Source of the DNA: Chrysiogenes arsenatis DSM 11915
GTDB lineage: Bacteria > Chrysiogenota > Chrysiogenetes > Chrysiogenales > Chrysiogenaceae
Assembly: GCF_000469585.1 (NCBI RefSeq)
Contig: NZ_AWNK01000010.1
Coordinates: forward strand, 98,530-155,483
Length of the DNA: 56,954 nucleotides
Direction of reading: 5' to 3'
The first letter of the stretch is position 1. Each line of letters begins with the position of its first letter. Of the stretch, positions 35,868-45,993 are shown one piece after another. The position numbers were made by a program, and so were the translations under genes. The notes below the pieces were generated by a model. That model had not been told where the DNA came from. It did not search any database and worked only from the letters and a program-made list of their open reading frames with translations.

Positions 35868-36473
35868 TTACAGATCGACTTCGCCCAGCCCCTGACGGAT
35901 CACTTCCACTTCGCCATTTTCAAACAGCAATACGGTGGTTTGTCCTTCTTCTATGTAGCCGCCGTCGATCAGTGCATCGAGCTGTCCATCGAATTCCTGA
36001 TAGATATGCCACGGGTCGCCTGTCGGCTCACCGTCAATTTTGGCCGTGGTCGAAATGATTGGTCGGCCAAGTGTCTGTACGAGCGCGTGGCAAATGGGAT
36101 TATCTGGGATGCGAATGCCGCACCGTTTCCGTTTGGGATTTTGCACGGCTTTCGGTGTGAGTTTGGTGGCATCGAGTAAAAAAGTATACGGGCCAGGGGT
36201 CAGGCGGCGAATAATGCGGTAGCTGGCATTATCGATAACCGCATATTCCGACGCGTCTGAAAGCGAGCTGCAGACAAATGTCAGCGGTTTTGTGTCGTGC
36301 AGCTGTTTAATGCGTCGTACTTTGGCGATAGCCTCTTTGTTCATGATGTCGCAACCAATACCGTAGGCGCTGTCGGTGGGGTAGGCGATGATGCCGCCGG
36401 ATTTGAGTATTTCGACGACTTCATTGATATAGCGCTGATCGACGTTGTGGGGGTGAATAGAAAATGTTTTCAC
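35868..36473 (-). CDS. Sua5/YciO/YrdC-family protein (threonylcarbamoyl-AMP synthase type)
   Basis: A 201-residue protein with the KSGGIIAYPTDSAYGIGCD start and RRIKQLHDTKPLTFVC, which form the ATP/threonine cleft, and SVSTTA-type residues seen as GRPIISTTAKIDGEP. This matches the short YciO/TsaC group. TsaC makes threonylcarbamoyl-adenylate for t6A37 with TsaE, whose gene is at 9.3 kb. YciO members act poorly in that step, so the exact enzyme is not certain. It stands 27 bases after the sigma-factor gene. Confidence 0.88.
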   Translation of the reverse strand: MKTFSIHPHNVDQRYINEVVEILKSGGIIAYPTDSAYGIGCDIMNKEAIAKVRRIKQLHDTKPLTFVCSSLSDASEYAVIDNASYRIIRRLTPGPYTFLLDATKLTPKAVQNPKRKRCGIRIPDNPICHALVQTLGRPIISTTAKIDGEPTGDPWHIYQEFDGQLDALIDGGYIEEGQTTVLLFENGEVEVIRQGLGEVDL

Positions 36474-36500
36474 GCCAATGGCTCCTTGTCTGGGAATGTA

Positions 36501-37451
36501 TTATTGTTGGAGATATTCTTCGAGGTGACGTTTTTTCGCGCGTCGGCGTAGCGTTGTCAATGCCCTTTCTTCCAGTTGCCGCACTCGCTCTTTTGAGAGG
36601 TGTAAAATCTGCCCGATCTCATCAAGTGTTTTGGGAACCCCTTCGGTAATTCCAAACCGGAGGTCGATCACGTGTGCATCACGCTCGTCGAGCCCTTTGA
36701 GGATATCGTGGATTTCTTGGGCGATCATGTGGCGTGAATAGCACTCTTCGGTTAATTGTTCTGGTGGGGCTTCAAGGTGATCTTTCAGAAAATAATCATC
36801 GCTATCGCCCACAGGGCTTTCAAGGCTCAGGTAGGTTCGAGTGGCGCGAAGGATATCTTCAATATGTGAAGTGTCCAAACCGTATTCGTCCTGCAGCTCT
36901 TTTTCGGTTGGTTCACGCCCGTTGTCGCGCAGGAAATCCCGTTTGGCATGATTGATTTTCGACGCCATGCGTGCTTGTTTACTTGGAAGTTTAACGGTGT
37001 TGTTGTTGGCAATAATGGCTTGAATAATCGCCTGCTTGATCCACCACACGGCGTAGGTGATAAAGCGGGTGCCACGTTCGGGGTCAAAGCGTTTGGTGGC
37101 TTCGATGAGCCCAACATTCCCTTCGTTAATGAGGTCGAGCAGGTTCATGTCGATATCGCGATATTTCATAGCGACTTTCACGACAAAGCGTAAATTTGAT
37201 TCGACCAGACGGTGAAATGCTTTTTGGTCACCGGCCGCAATCTGGCGCGCCAGCGACTTTTCTTCGTCAGCGGTTAGGAGGTTTATCCGGCTGATTTTAC
37301 GCAGATATTCTTTGAGGCTATCAACCGATGGGTTGGCGGCGCGATACACTTCCTCGCCAACGTCGCGGGTTGTGCTCTCTTCGTCGCTTGCCTCTGCGGC
37401 AACCTCTTCTTCGTTGACGTGGGTGTCGTCGCTTTGCTCGTTGCCGCTCAT
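36501..37451 (-). CDS. Group 2 RpoD/RpoS-like sigma factor
   Basis: A 316-residue sigma-70 family protein. Region 1.2 (VDSLKEYLRKISRINLLT), region 2 (DLINEGNVGLIEATKRFDPE, then ITYAVWWIKQAI for -10 recognition), region 3 and region 4 (TLDEIGQILHLSKERVRQLE for -35 recognition) are all present. The long region 1.1 and non-conserved insert of primary sigma factors are missing, so it is probably an alternative RpoS/SigB-like factor. The acidic N-terminus is rich in Glu and Asp. Its start overlaps the upstream methyltransferase gene (ATGA). No regulator of it is nearby. Confidence 0.9.
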   Translation of the reverse strand: MSGNEQSDDTHVNEEEVAAEASDEESTTRDVGEEVYRAANPSVDSLKEYLRKISRINLLTADEEKSLARQIAAGDQKAFHRLVESNLRFVVKVAMKYRDIDMNLLDLINEGNVGLIEATKRFDPERGTRFITYAVWWIKQAIIQAIIANNNTVKLPSKQARMASKINHAKRDFLRDNGREPTEKELQDEYGLDTSHIEDILRATRTYLSLESPVGDSDDYFLKDHLEAPPEQLTEECYSRHMIAQEIHDILKGLDERDAHVIDLRFGITEGVPKTLDEIGQILHLSKERVRQLEERALTTLRRRAKKRHLEEYLQQ

Positions 37452-38128
37452 AGCTCTCTCCTTCGCGCGAGTATCATGCCATCACCAATAGGCAGCAGTG
37501 TGGTGGTATAGGCTGCGTGATGCGTCAAAAATTGAGTGAATTCTGCAATTTCGCTCACCCCTTGATGGTAGCGGGTGGGCAATTCGGCTTTTTCTTTCGC
37601 TACCATGCCGCGAAACAGCATGTTATCAAAAACGATAACGGCGTGTGGTGTGCACGGGAGCACGTGAAAGTAGCGCGGGTAGTCCCGTTTGATGGCATCA
37701 ATGAACACAAAATCAAAAGGGTCGCCATTCAGTGTCGCGATCACATCCAAAGCTTTTCCGCAGCGCAAATCGAGTTTTTCACTGTGCGGTGTGCCATGCA
37801 AAAGGGTTTGCGCCAGCGCAAATCGCTGCGGATTGCTTTCGATGCTGAGTAGGGTTTCCAGCGAACTGCCCGCCCCTTGCAACATGGCATAGGTGGAATA
37901 GCCTGCGCCAGTTCCAATCTCAAGTATTCTTTTCGGACGTAATGCGGCTGTCATAAAGGTTAAAAATCGTGCTACGTCGGGACGAACTGAAGGGACGCCA
38001 GCGATTTGCGCCTGTTTGATGAAGTGCGCTTCGCTCTGGTTGACGGTTGTTTTCCAGAGCGTTTCCATATAGGCATCAACATGGGGCAGAAGGATTTCGT
38101 CGTGTCGTTCAAGTGGGTAGGTCTGCAT
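37448..38128 (-). CDS. Class I SAM-dependent O-methyltransferase (COMT-like family 3)
   Basis: A 226-residue methyltransferase with the SAM loop ILEIGTGAGYSTYAML, the acidic strand LLSIESNPQRFALAQTLL, and the metal-binding core FDFVFIDAIKRDYPRYFHV, then VIVFDNMLFRGMV. This is the cation-dependent catechol-type family. The physiological acceptor is unknown. It overlaps the preceding RNA methyltransferase gene by 20 bases and the sigma gene by four. Confidence 0.92.
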   Translation of the reverse strand: MQTYPLERHDEILLPHVDAYMETLWKTTVNQSEAHFIKQAQIAGVPSVRPDVARFLTFMTAALRPKRILEIGTGAGYSTYAMLQGAGSSLETLLSIESNPQRFALAQTLLHGTPHSEKLDLRCGKALDVIATLNGDPFDFVFIDAIKRDYPRYFHVLPCTPHAVIVFDNMLFRGMVAKEKAELPTRYHQGVSEIAEFTQFLTHHAAYTTTLLPIGDGMILARRREL

Positions 38129-38807
38129 GGGGCCATTGCCGTTCGAGTTCGTACAGTGCTATCGAAGTGGCCATAGCGGCGTTCAGGCTTTCGACTTTTG
38201 GTGCCATGGGGATGCGGCCGGTAAAATCAGCATTCTGTTTCAGGATTGGTTTGACGCCCGTCCCTTCGTTGCCGATAATCAGCCCGATTTTTCCGTCCAA
38301 CTTGAGCGATGCTAGTGGTTTGCCACCCATATCAAGGCAAAGAATCCAAAAGCCGGCGGCTTTGGCCTGCTCGACAAAGCGGGTGAGGTTGGCGACCCGT
38401 GCCAGTGGAACGTGGTGAATCATCCCCGCGCTGGCTTTGGCAACCACGTCAGAAAGAGGGGCGGTCTCGTGTTCGCTCATCACTACGGCGGCACCAAAGG
38501 CGGCGGCACTGCGAATCAGAGCACCAAGATTGCCGGGATCTTGCACGCGGTCGACAATGACTAAACGACTTGCCTGCTTTAAGATGTCTGCCGGATGCAT
38601 TTGAGGAATTTCGGCGATAAAGGCACCGACTCCTTGATGATTATCACCAAACAGCTCGTCAATTTTTACTCGTGGTAACACTTTACAAGGAACATTGATG
38701 GCTTTACAGGCGGCAGTCAACTCTTCAACATTGCGTGAGCAGAATACCTTTTCGACGCTTGATTCGCGTAAAGCGGCCATCACATTATTCAACCCTTTGA
38801 TCTTCAT
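38109..38807 (-). CDS. TrmH/SpoU-family RNA 2'-O-methyltransferase (RlmB-like)
   Basis: A 232-residue SPOUT methyltransferase. The N-terminal part is the substrate-binding domain (KIKGLNNVMAALRESSVEKV). The knot domain has VQDPGNLGALIRSAAAFGA, then LIIGNEGTGVKPILK, then IPMAPKVESLNAAMATSIAL, the three motifs of the family. It likely methylates a ribose in 23S rRNA (G2251 type) or tRNA; the exact site is not decided. The ATG at 38807 overlaps the mqnD stop and has GGGTGA upstream. Confidence 0.92.
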   Translation of the reverse strand: MKIKGLNNVMAALRESSVEKVFCSRNVEELTAACKAINVPCKVLPRVKIDELFGDNHQGVGAFIAEIPQMHPADILKQASRLVIVDRVQDPGNLGALIRSAAAFGAAVVMSEHETAPLSDVVAKASAGMIHHVPLARVANLTRFVEQAKAAGFWILCLDMGGKPLASLKLDGKIGLIIGNEGTGVKPILKQNADFTGRIPMAPKVESLNAAMATSIALYELERQWPHADLPT

Positions 38808-39631
38808 TGTGTCACCCATATTTCGTCAGTCGTTGTTGTCGTGTTGCTGGCATGTTCTTGGCCGAGAAAGTGGCGAATCGCTTTTTCGCCATCTTCACCG
38901 ATATCAAAAGAGAAGTCGTTGACGTAGAGTTGGATGTGACTTAGCATCACATGATCGTCGAGTTCTTGTGCATGTTGGCGGCAAAACGCCAGCGTTTCGC
39001 CCATGGTGCGTGTGGCGGTGATGATGCTCTGGCGAATATCGTTCTGCAGTGTTACCGCCAGCGCATGACCTAAGCTGCGGCGCATCACAATGCCGCCAAG
39101 TGGGATGGGAGCGCCCGTGGTTGTTTCCCACCACGTGCCAAGGTCGGCAATACGGTGGAGTTTCTGCTGTTCATACGTAAAACGACTTTCGTGGATCAAG
39201 ATGCCGAAATCGGCTTCACCGTTGATGAGAGCGGGCATGATAGTTTTGAAAGGGCGATATTCGATACTCGTATCGATGGTACTGTAGGCGGAAAACAACT
39301 TTTGGGCGGTTGTCCGTGCGCCGGGCGAAAGGACGCGCGCGCCAGCAAAGAGTTGACGCGGCTGCGTGCTGACCAGTAGTGGGCCAACACCGTATCCGAG
39401 TGCGCCACCGCTGCGTAAGAGCACGTAGCGGTCGAGCAGGGAATCGAGTAACGCGTACGACACTTTTACGATATCAAATTTTCCCGCGCAGGCGAGTTCG
39501 TTCAGCGTTTCAATGTCGTGGTACTCCACTTCCAGATCATAGCCTCGCTCTTCGAGGCCATGAATCAGGTGGTGGAAGATATACGTGTCATTCGGGCATG
39601 GGCTAATGCCCAGCAACAGGGTTGGTTTCAT
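38804..39631 (-). CDS. mqnD: 1,4-dihydroxy-6-naphthoate synthase MqnD
   Basis: MqnD converts cyclic dehypoxanthinyl futalosine to 1,4-dihydroxy-6-naphthoate in the futalosine route to menaquinone. The 275-residue protein has the periplasmic-binding-like fold with LGISPCPNDTYIFHHLI, then KVSYALLDSLLDRYVLLRSGGALGYG, then PLGGIVMRR with the catalytic region. Its first residues fit the family from the ATG at 39631, after the mreB stop. It indicates respiration with menaquinone. The start has only a weak ribosome site. Confidence 0.93.
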   Translation of the reverse strand: MKPTLLLGISPCPNDTYIFHHLIHGLEERGYDLEVEYHDIETLNELACAGKFDIVKVSYALLDSLLDRYVLLRSGGALGYGVGPLLVSTQPRQLFAGARVLSPGARTTAQKLFSAYSTIDTSIEYRPFKTIMPALINGEADFGILIHESRFTYEQQKLHRIADLGTWWETTTGAPIPLGGIVMRRSLGHALAVTLQNDIRQSIITATRTMGETLAFCRQHAQELDDHVMLSHIQLYVNDFSFDIGEDGEKAIRHFLGQEHASNTTTTTDEIWVTQ

Positions 39632-39645
39632 GGTGTGGGTAACGG

Positions 39646-40731
<1,086 letters not shown>

Positions 40732-40767
40732 TTACCCTATTTGGCAATTATTAAACCTGTGAATGAT

Positions 40768-41328
40768 CTATCTTTGAGAATAAATGCATCCGCAATACGT
40801 TTGCCGATAGAAATTGTTTTCACGTGAGATGACCAAAGAGCGTTGAAATCCCCCTTCTTTTTTGAAGTTTGCTTGGTAAAAAGGAATTGTAAATTGTTCG
40901 CCGAGTGCTGTGCCAAGAGCATTGATACGCGTCGCATCTTTGTGTGGCGAAATAGAAAGCACCGTACTAAAGCTATCATACCCATGCTCAGCAGCATAAC
41001 GCGCTGTTTCTTCAAGGCGTAGCGCGTAGCATTGCGTGCAGCGTTCCCCTTTTTCGGGTTCATGTTCCAGTCCGGCCACGCGTTGAAACCACTGGGTGGG
41101 ATTGTACGGCGGGACGATAAGTGGAATGTTGATAGTGTCACGACACCATCGTTCAAGTTCGCCAAGTCGCTTGGTGTATTCGGCTGCTGGGTGGATGTTG
41201 GGGTTAGCGTAGTAAAGGGTGATAGATACCTGCTCTTTCAGTCGTTCTATCACCGTGCCGGAGCACGGTGCACAGCAGGAGTGGAGCAGCATTCGTCCCT
41301 TGGGCGGTGGTAGCGCGGTTGATTTCAT
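40768..41328 (-). CDS. queH: Epoxyqueuosine reductase QueH
   Basis: QueH (DUF208) reduces epoxyqueuosine to queuosine in tRNA with an Fe-S centre and is unrelated to QueG. The 186-residue protein has LLHSCCAPCS at the N-terminus, ITLYYANPNIHP and YTKRLGELERWC in the middle, GERCTQCYALRLEETA, and a last pair in TYCGCIYS. All cysteines expected for the family are present. The ATG overlaps the mtnA stop. tgt is at 4 kb. Confidence 0.95.
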   Translation of the reverse strand: MKSTALPPPKGRMLLHSCCAPCSGTVIERLKEQVSITLYYANPNIHPAAEYTKRLGELERWCRDTINIPLIVPPYNPTQWFQRVAGLEHEPEKGERCTQCYALRLEETARYAAEHGYDSFSTVLSISPHKDATRINALGTALGEQFTIPFYQANFKKEGGFQRSLVISRENNFYRQTYCGCIYSQR

Positions 41329-42377
41329 AATGACTGATTGAGGTGTTCCCGCAGGCTTTCGTCAAAAGGGGCTTTTGCAATCCCATGTTGCGTGATTATG
41401 CCGCTGATATAACGCGCTGGTGTGACGTCAAAGGAAGGATTGAAAACCGCCACGTTGTGCGGTGCGATTTGGACACCACCGCAGTGTGTCACTTCGCGTG
41501 GGTCACGCTCTTCGATGACGATATCGGACTCATCGGCCGCCTGAGGGTCGATGGTCGAAACGGGCGCGGCAACGTAAAAAGGGATGTTATTTTCGCGAGC
41601 GAGCACGGCGACGGTGTAGGTTCCAATTTTGTTGGCGGTGTCGCCATTCATGGCGATGCGATCAGCACCAACAACAATGGCCTGTACTTTTCTCTGACGC
41701 ATAACGACGCCTGCCATGTTATCGCAAATCAGTGTGACGGGGATGTTGTCTTCCATCAATTCAAAGGCGCTGAGGCGAGCTCCTTGAAGGAAAGGGCGCG
41801 TTTCATCAGTAAAAACATGAATCCGTTTGCCCTGCTCAACTGCTGCACGAATAACGCCTAGTGCGGTTCCATAGCCTGCTGTTGCCAGTGCGCCAGCATT
41901 GCAGTGCGTCAGTACGCCGCCATGATCCGGCAGCAGGGCGGCTCCATGCGCGCCAATGCGACGGTTGATGGCAATGTCCTCTTGATGGAGTTGACACGCG
42001 TGTTGCCAGAGCGCGTTCGCAACGGTTGCGGTGTTCGTTGCGGTTGGTATGAGCGCATTGCATGCCTTTTCCATTGCTTCCAGCGCCCAAAAAAGATTGA
42101 CGGCGGTCGGGCGGGTGGCGGCCAGCGTAGTACGGACGGATTGCATGTGGTTGGCCAAGGTTTCAAGTGGGTGGCTGGTGACTTCGTGCGCGCCCAGTGC
42201 GTAGCCGTAGGCTGCACTGACACCGATAGCTGGAGCGCCGCGCACGACCATGGTACGGATGGCATCGGCGACATCATTGTGTGTGCGGCACGCGATATAT
42301 TCGACCTTGAGTGGGAGAATGCGTTGATCGAGAAGTTGTAAAACAAAAGGGGCAGTAGTTACGATTGCGTCAGCCAT
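41325..42377 (-). CDS. mtnA: S-methyl-5-thioribose-1-phosphate isomerase
   Basis: MtnA isomerises methylthioribose-1-phosphate to methylthioribulose-1-phosphate in methionine salvage. The 350-residue protein has MVVRGAPAIGVSAAYGYALG, the catalytic cysteine region LTHCNAGALATAGYGTA, the Asp of VVGADRIAMNGDTANKIGTY, and an end with PFYVAAPVSTID. No other methionine-salvage genes are close, which is common when the enzyme serves salvage of methylthioadenosine by other routes. Confidence 0.96.
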   Translation of the reverse strand: MADAIVTTAPFVLQLLDQRILPLKVEYIACRTHNDVADAIRTMVVRGAPAIGVSAAYGYALGAHEVTSHPLETLANHMQSVRTTLAATRPTAVNLFWALEAMEKACNALIPTATNTATVANALWQHACQLHQEDIAINRRIGAHGAALLPDHGGVLTHCNAGALATAGYGTALGVIRAAVEQGKRIHVFTDETRPFLQGARLSAFELMEDNIPVTLICDNMAGVVMRQRKVQAIVVGADRIAMNGDTANKIGTYTVAVLARENNIPFYVAAPVSTIDPQAADESDIVIEERDPREVTHCGGVQIAPHNVAVFNPSFDVTPARYISGIITQHGIAKAPFDESLREHLNQSL

Positions 42378-42649
42378 GGGAAATATTCCTTTTTCTGGTT
42401 TGCGGTTATCCCCGTAATGCGGAGAGTTTTTTGTCGCCCGAGCTCACCGCGCAGAATGGTGATGCTCGATCGTGGGATGCGCAAAAGTGCCGCAAAGTAG
42501 GCGATCACCTGCTCGTTGGCTTTGCCATCAACGGGCGGCGCGGTGATTTTTAGTTTTACAAAACCCGCTTCATGCACAAGTTGTTCTTTGCGGGAGCGTG
42601 GTATAACCCGCAAGTCAAAGGTGACTTCTTCGTATTCATCCTTTGCCAT
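42359..42649 (-). CDS. YggU-family protein (DUF167)
   Basis: A 96-residue small protein of the YggU/DUF167 family: LRVIPRSRKEQLVHE, then KLKITAPPVDGKANEQVIAY with the PVDGKANE hallmark, then ILRGELGRQKTLRI. Function is unknown. The ATG at 42649 follows AAGGTGG; longer readings add residues the family lacks. It overlaps both divIVA and mtnA, in the conserved yggS-proC-yggT-divIVA-yggU order. Confidence 0.92.
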   Translation of the reverse strand: MAKDEYEEVTFDLRVIPRSRKEQLVHEAGFVKLKITAPPVDGKANEQVIAYFAALLRIPRSSITILRGELGRQKTLRITGITANQKKEYFPWLTQS

Positions 42650-43409
42650 CGCCACCTTCGCGCAAGGAACGGAGAAAGCGGTCGAGTTCTTCTTCGGAAT
42701 ACTCGCCATCATCACTTTGTTTTTCTACTTTTTTGCGATAGAGCGAAAATTCAGCATCGCTATCATTTGATTTCGGTGCGTTCGGTTGAGCCGTGTTGGC
42801 TGGCTGGGCATGAGCTTTATCGATTTTTGCGAGAACATCAGCAGCCTGATCCGCGACAGTTTTTTTGGCGCTCGCTTTGTTTTTTTGTGTGGCAGTGTTG
42901 GTTTTTGGGGCAGATGGGGGGATGGGATCCACCAGCGCAAAACGGGTTTCGTCATCAACACGTTCTTCCGTCTGGCTTTTTGCTACAAGCCGTTGGTATT
43001 TCCCTTCCATTTGTTCGGTAAAGACAATACCAGAGTTAAAGACAAACTTTATCTCTTTGAGCGCAGCGCTATAGCGATCCATCATCTCTTGCAAGCCCTG
43101 CTCTAAAAATGCACGCCGCTCCGCTATGTTGGCTTCAATTTCGGCGCGTTGTTGATTGGTTTCGGCCATCATTTCATCACGATGCTTTTCTGCTTCCTGG
43201 CGGGCGCTGTCAGCAAAAAGTTGTGCTTGGTACAGCGTGGCGTGTAGCATTTCTTCTTTGCCGGAAATCTGGTCGAGTCGGCTTTGTGCTGTGTCAGCAC
43301 GCTCTTTGTGCGCCTCAATTTCGCTGAGCAGGTTCGCAATGTACGCATCGACCTGCTCTTTGTCGTACCCTCGAAATCCGGTATCAAAGCGTTGGGTCTC
43401 TTCTCCCAT
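42636..43409 (-). CDS. DivIVA-family coiled-coil protein
   Basis: A 257-residue DivIVA-type protein. The N-terminal membrane-binding motif reads FDTGFRGYDKEQVDAYI, followed by a long coiled coil (about residues 25-130) and a low-complexity Ala/Lys/Pro tail with an acidic end (EEELDRFLRSLREGG). DivIVA proteins bind curved membrane at poles or septa and recruit partners. In diderms their role is less known. The gene lies between yggT and yggU, the usual neighbourhood. Confidence 0.9.
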   Translation of the reverse strand: MGEETQRFDTGFRGYDKEQVDAYIANLLSEIEAHKERADTAQSRLDQISGKEEMLHATLYQAQLFADSARQEAEKHRDEMMAETNQQRAEIEANIAERRAFLEQGLQEMMDRYSAALKEIKFVFNSGIVFTEQMEGKYQRLVAKSQTEERVDDETRFALVDPIPPSAPKTNTATQKNKASAKKTVADQAADVLAKIDKAHAQPANTAQPNAPKSNDSDAEFSLYRKKVEKQSDDGEYSEEELDRFLRSLREGGDGKG

Positions 43410-43433
43410 TTTTTACTCCTCCCTCACTGCCTG

Positions 43434-43721
43434 TCAAAAACCACGGAACAAATTTGCTAAAAGCCGCTGGAGAAACTGAATCGCTATAAAAACCACGATA
43501 GGCGAAAAATCAATCCCCGAAATAGGTGGGATGATCCGGCGAAACGGAGCCAGTACTGGCTCCGTAATGCGATAGATAAACTGGACGATAGGATTGCTGG
43601 GATCAGGGCTAATCCACGACATGAACATGCGAGCGATGAGTACCCATGTGTAGAGGTTAAGCAGAAACATCAGCGTGCCAAAGAGTGCACCAATAAAGCT
43701 TCCCGCGACAGTATGACCCAT
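43434..43721 (-). CDS. YggT-family membrane protein
   Basis: A 95-residue protein with two hydrophobic segments, LFLLNLYTWVLIARMFMSWI and a C-terminal ISGIDFSPIVVFIAIQFLQ, joined by the conserved PILAPFRRIIPP-type loop (PVLAPFRRIIPPISG). The family sits in the membrane and is linked to cell division or osmotic response in some bacteria. It lies directly after proC. Confidence 0.93.
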   Translation of the reverse strand: MGHTVAGSFIGALFGTLMFLLNLYTWVLIARMFMSWISPDPSNPIVQFIYRITEPVLAPFRRIIPPISGIDFSPIVVFIAIQFLQRLLANLFRGF

Positions 43722-43724
43722 TTC

Positions 43725-44528
43725 TCAGCTCCTCCCGAGTTCTTTTGATCGTGCGCACGCCGTTTCCGCCGCCGCAATAAAGGCCGAACGGACGCCCGCT
43801 GCTTCCAGTGCGGCAAGGCCGGCAATCGTTGTCCCTCCCGGGCTGGTGACTTTTTCGCGGAGCAGTGCAGGGTGTTCGCCAGTTTCAAGAATCATTTTGC
43901 CTGTTCCATACACGGTTTGCGCAGCGAGTGTTTGTGCCAGTTGACGTGGGAGGCCAAGCTTGACACCCGCGTCGGAAAGGGCTTCTACTACAAGGCAGAG
44001 GTATCCAGGGCCGCTGCCAGAAAGAGCCGTAACGGCGTCAAGCTGTGATTCTTCAACTTCAAAAACGAGGCCAACGGCATGCAGTAGTTGTGTGACAGCG
44101 GTGCGATCGGCTGCTGTCGCAAGGGTGTTCGTGCTAAAACACGAGACACCCGCCTGCACGAGTGCCGGAGTGTTGGGCATAACGCGGACAATTCTGGCCA
44201 GCGGGAGCGCATGTGTGAGTGTGCTGAGGCTGACGCCAGCAGCGATAGAAACAATCAGACTGTTTTCGCGGCACTCCTCAGGCAACTGACGGGCAACATC
44301 GATGATTTGCCCTGGCTTCACGCAGAGGATAACGACCTGACTTGGCGCTATCTTGCTTGCCGATACAGCGGTTTCTATGCCCTGAAAACGCGCGCTCACA
44401 CTTTGAAGTCGCTCTTTGTTGGTATCGCAGCAGAGTATTTCAGCAGGCGTCGCAGTGCCAGACGTTATTAGCCCTGTGATTATTGCTTCAGCCATGTTAC
44501 CAGTGCCGATAAAAGCGTATTTGAACAT
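43725..44528 (-). CDS. proC: Pyrroline-5-carboxylate reductase
   Basis: ProC reduces pyrroline-5-carboxylate to proline with NAD(P)H. The 267-residue protein has the Rossmann loop FIGTGNMAEAIITGLI, then VILCVKPGQI, VRVMPNTPALVQAGVS, and TALSGSGPGYLCLVVEALSD with the catalytic region, then VTSPGGTTIAGL. The size matches the family. It lies 17 bases after yggS, the classic yggS-proC pair. Confidence 0.97.
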   Translation of the reverse strand: MFKYAFIGTGNMAEAIITGLITSGTATPAEILCCDTNKERLQSVSARFQGIETAVSASKIAPSQVVILCVKPGQIIDVARQLPEECRENSLIVSIAAGVSLSTLTHALPLARIVRVMPNTPALVQAGVSCFSTNTLATAADRTAVTQLLHAVGLVFEVEESQLDAVTALSGSGPGYLCLVVEALSDAGVKLGLPRQLAQTLAAQTVYGTGKMILETGEHPALLREKVTSPGGTTIAGLAALEAAGVRSAFIAAAETACARSKELGRS

Positions 44529-44545
44529 AGAGTCTTTTCTCCTTT

Positions 44546-45217
44546 TTATCGTGCTCCAAAAAGAGCAGAACCAATCCGTACCATCGTCGCTCCGTGAGCG
44601 ATAGCGGCTTTAAAGTCGTCGCTCATCCCCATAGAAAGAGTCGTTCCGGCAAGTAGCCCTTGCGTGTGCCATTCCCGTGCCATCGAACTCAGTAACGCAA
44701 AGGCGCGATCACTTTCCCAGGCTTGTGGTGGAATGCACATCAACCCTGCGGTATGGATATGGGGCATGGTGCTTTGAATCTCGCAAAGCAGTTGTGGCGC
44801 ATCGGCGGGTGAAATTCCCCCTTTTTGGGGTTCATCGCCGAGGTTTATCTCAACAAGGCAAGGTTGGATAACGTTGCGCTTGGTTGCCTGTTTTTCGATC
44901 TCCTGCGCCAGCGAAAGGCGGTCAAGCGTATGAATCAGGGCAACGTTGCCAATCAGGTATTTTACTTTATTACGCTGCAGTTGACCAATAAAGTGCCAGC
45001 GAATATCGGATGGCAGTGCGGGTATTTTATCAAGTAATTCTTGTACGCGATTTTCGCCGAAGTCACGACATCCGGCATCGTAAACCAGCTGAATATCAGC
45101 CGTAGGAAAAGTTTTTGAGACCGCAATCAGCGTAGGTATTTGTGGCGCTTCACTATGCTGTGCGGCCTGAGCGAGCGCTTGAAGTAAGGCATGGTAGCGT
45201 TCTTTCAGGGCATACAT
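44546..45217 (-). CDS. YggS-family PLP homeostasis protein
   Basis: A 223-residue PLP-binding alanine-racemase-barrel protein without known enzyme activity that buffers pyridoxal phosphate. It has TLIAVSKTFPTADI with the PLP lysine, DFGENRVQELLDKI, WHFIGQLQRNKVKYL, and the late phosphate-binding SMGMSDDFKAAIAHGATMVRIG. The ATG at 45217 is chosen because the longer reading overlaps pgeF with unconserved residues; even so it overlaps pgeF by 13 bases. Confidence 0.94.
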   Translation of the reverse strand: MYALKERYHALLQALAQAAQHSEAPQIPTLIAVSKTFPTADIQLVYDAGCRDFGENRVQELLDKIPALPSDIRWHFIGQLQRNKVKYLIGNVALIHTLDRLSLAQEIEKQATKRNVIQPCLVEINLGDEPQKGGISPADAPQLLCEIQSTMPHIHTAGLMCIPPQAWESDRAFALLSSMAREWHTQGLLAGTTLSMGMSDDFKAAIAHGATMVRIGSALFGAR

Positions 45218-45993
45218 ACCAGCGACAGGTTCCTTCCGGTTTGTGGCGAACGTCGATACGAAAAATACCCCGCATCGTGCCGAGTACAGTGCCCTACTGT
45301 TGCAATATGGTGTGTTTGCAACGAGCAAGCGCGCAATTGTAGACTGGTAAGCGCCCAGAGATCAAGCGAATAAACGCCGTTATGAAGATGGATAATGGCG
45401 TCATAGCCTTTTTCTCGAAATTGATCAGCCACGTCGGCGCCGACTTCAAAACATGTGGTACAGATCGAAGCGCCAATAAGTGCACGACTGGTGTGAGGCG
45501 AAAGTTCCGGTAATGCTGCGCGCATTTGTGCAAGAGTTTGCCCAACGATATTTGCCAATGCGCCGCGCCAACCAGCATGAATAGCCGCAACGGCACAGAC
45601 AGTGTTTGCGTCATCACGCATTTCCAGCAGTATAGGGACGCAATCGGCGGTCAAGATGCCGACTGCCATGCCAGATGTTCTTGTCCACAGCGCGTCGGCT
45701 TCTGGTGCTTCGCTTGGGGTGACCTCGGCGATTTCTTGACAGTCGCATCCATGGACTTGGCGCGGAATGGCGAGTTGGGTGTAGCCTACAGCTCGTTTGA
45801 GTGCGGCATAATTTGCATCAACGGCTTTGGGATCATCTTCCACGCGATAAGAGAAGTTCCCCTGCGCAAACGCTCCTTGGCTTGCGCCATGGGTTGCTTG
45901 TGTCAGCGCGTGGCTCGTTGACGGCGAGAAGAGCGGGCTTGTGAGGTAGGCCAATCCATCGTGCTGGTGTTGAAGAAATGGTTTGCTCTGCAT
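45205..45993 (-). CDS. pgeF: PgeF/YfiH-family laccase-domain protein
   Basis: A 262-residue protein of the DUF152 family. It has PRQVHGCDCQEI, then GILTADCVPILLEM, and IHAGWRGALANIVGQTL, which supply the His-Cys-His metal site. Members cleave purine nucleosides by phosphorolysis, and PgeF edits cell-wall precursors in E. coli (removes L-Ser misincorporation). Which applies here is unknown. Its start overlaps the nitroreductase stop (TGATG). Confidence 0.94.
   Translation of the reverse strand: MQSKPFLQHQHDGLAYLTSPLFSPSTSHALTQATHGASQGAFAQGNFSYRVEDDPKAVDANYAALKRAVGYTQLAIPRQVHGCDCQEIAEVTPSEAPEADALWTRTSGMAVGILTADCVPILLEMRDDANTVCAVAAIHAGWRGALANIVGQTLAQMRAALPELSPHTSRALIGASICTTCFEVGADVADQFREKGYDAIIHLHNGVYSLDLWALTSLQLRACSLQTHHIATVGHCTRHDAGYFSYRRSPQTGRNLSLVCMP

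Noticed and set aside
40737-41165. A 142-codon minus-strand frame overlapping queH
   Set aside because: It lies almost wholly inside queH in another frame; QueH has all family cysteines, so this frame is a shadow.
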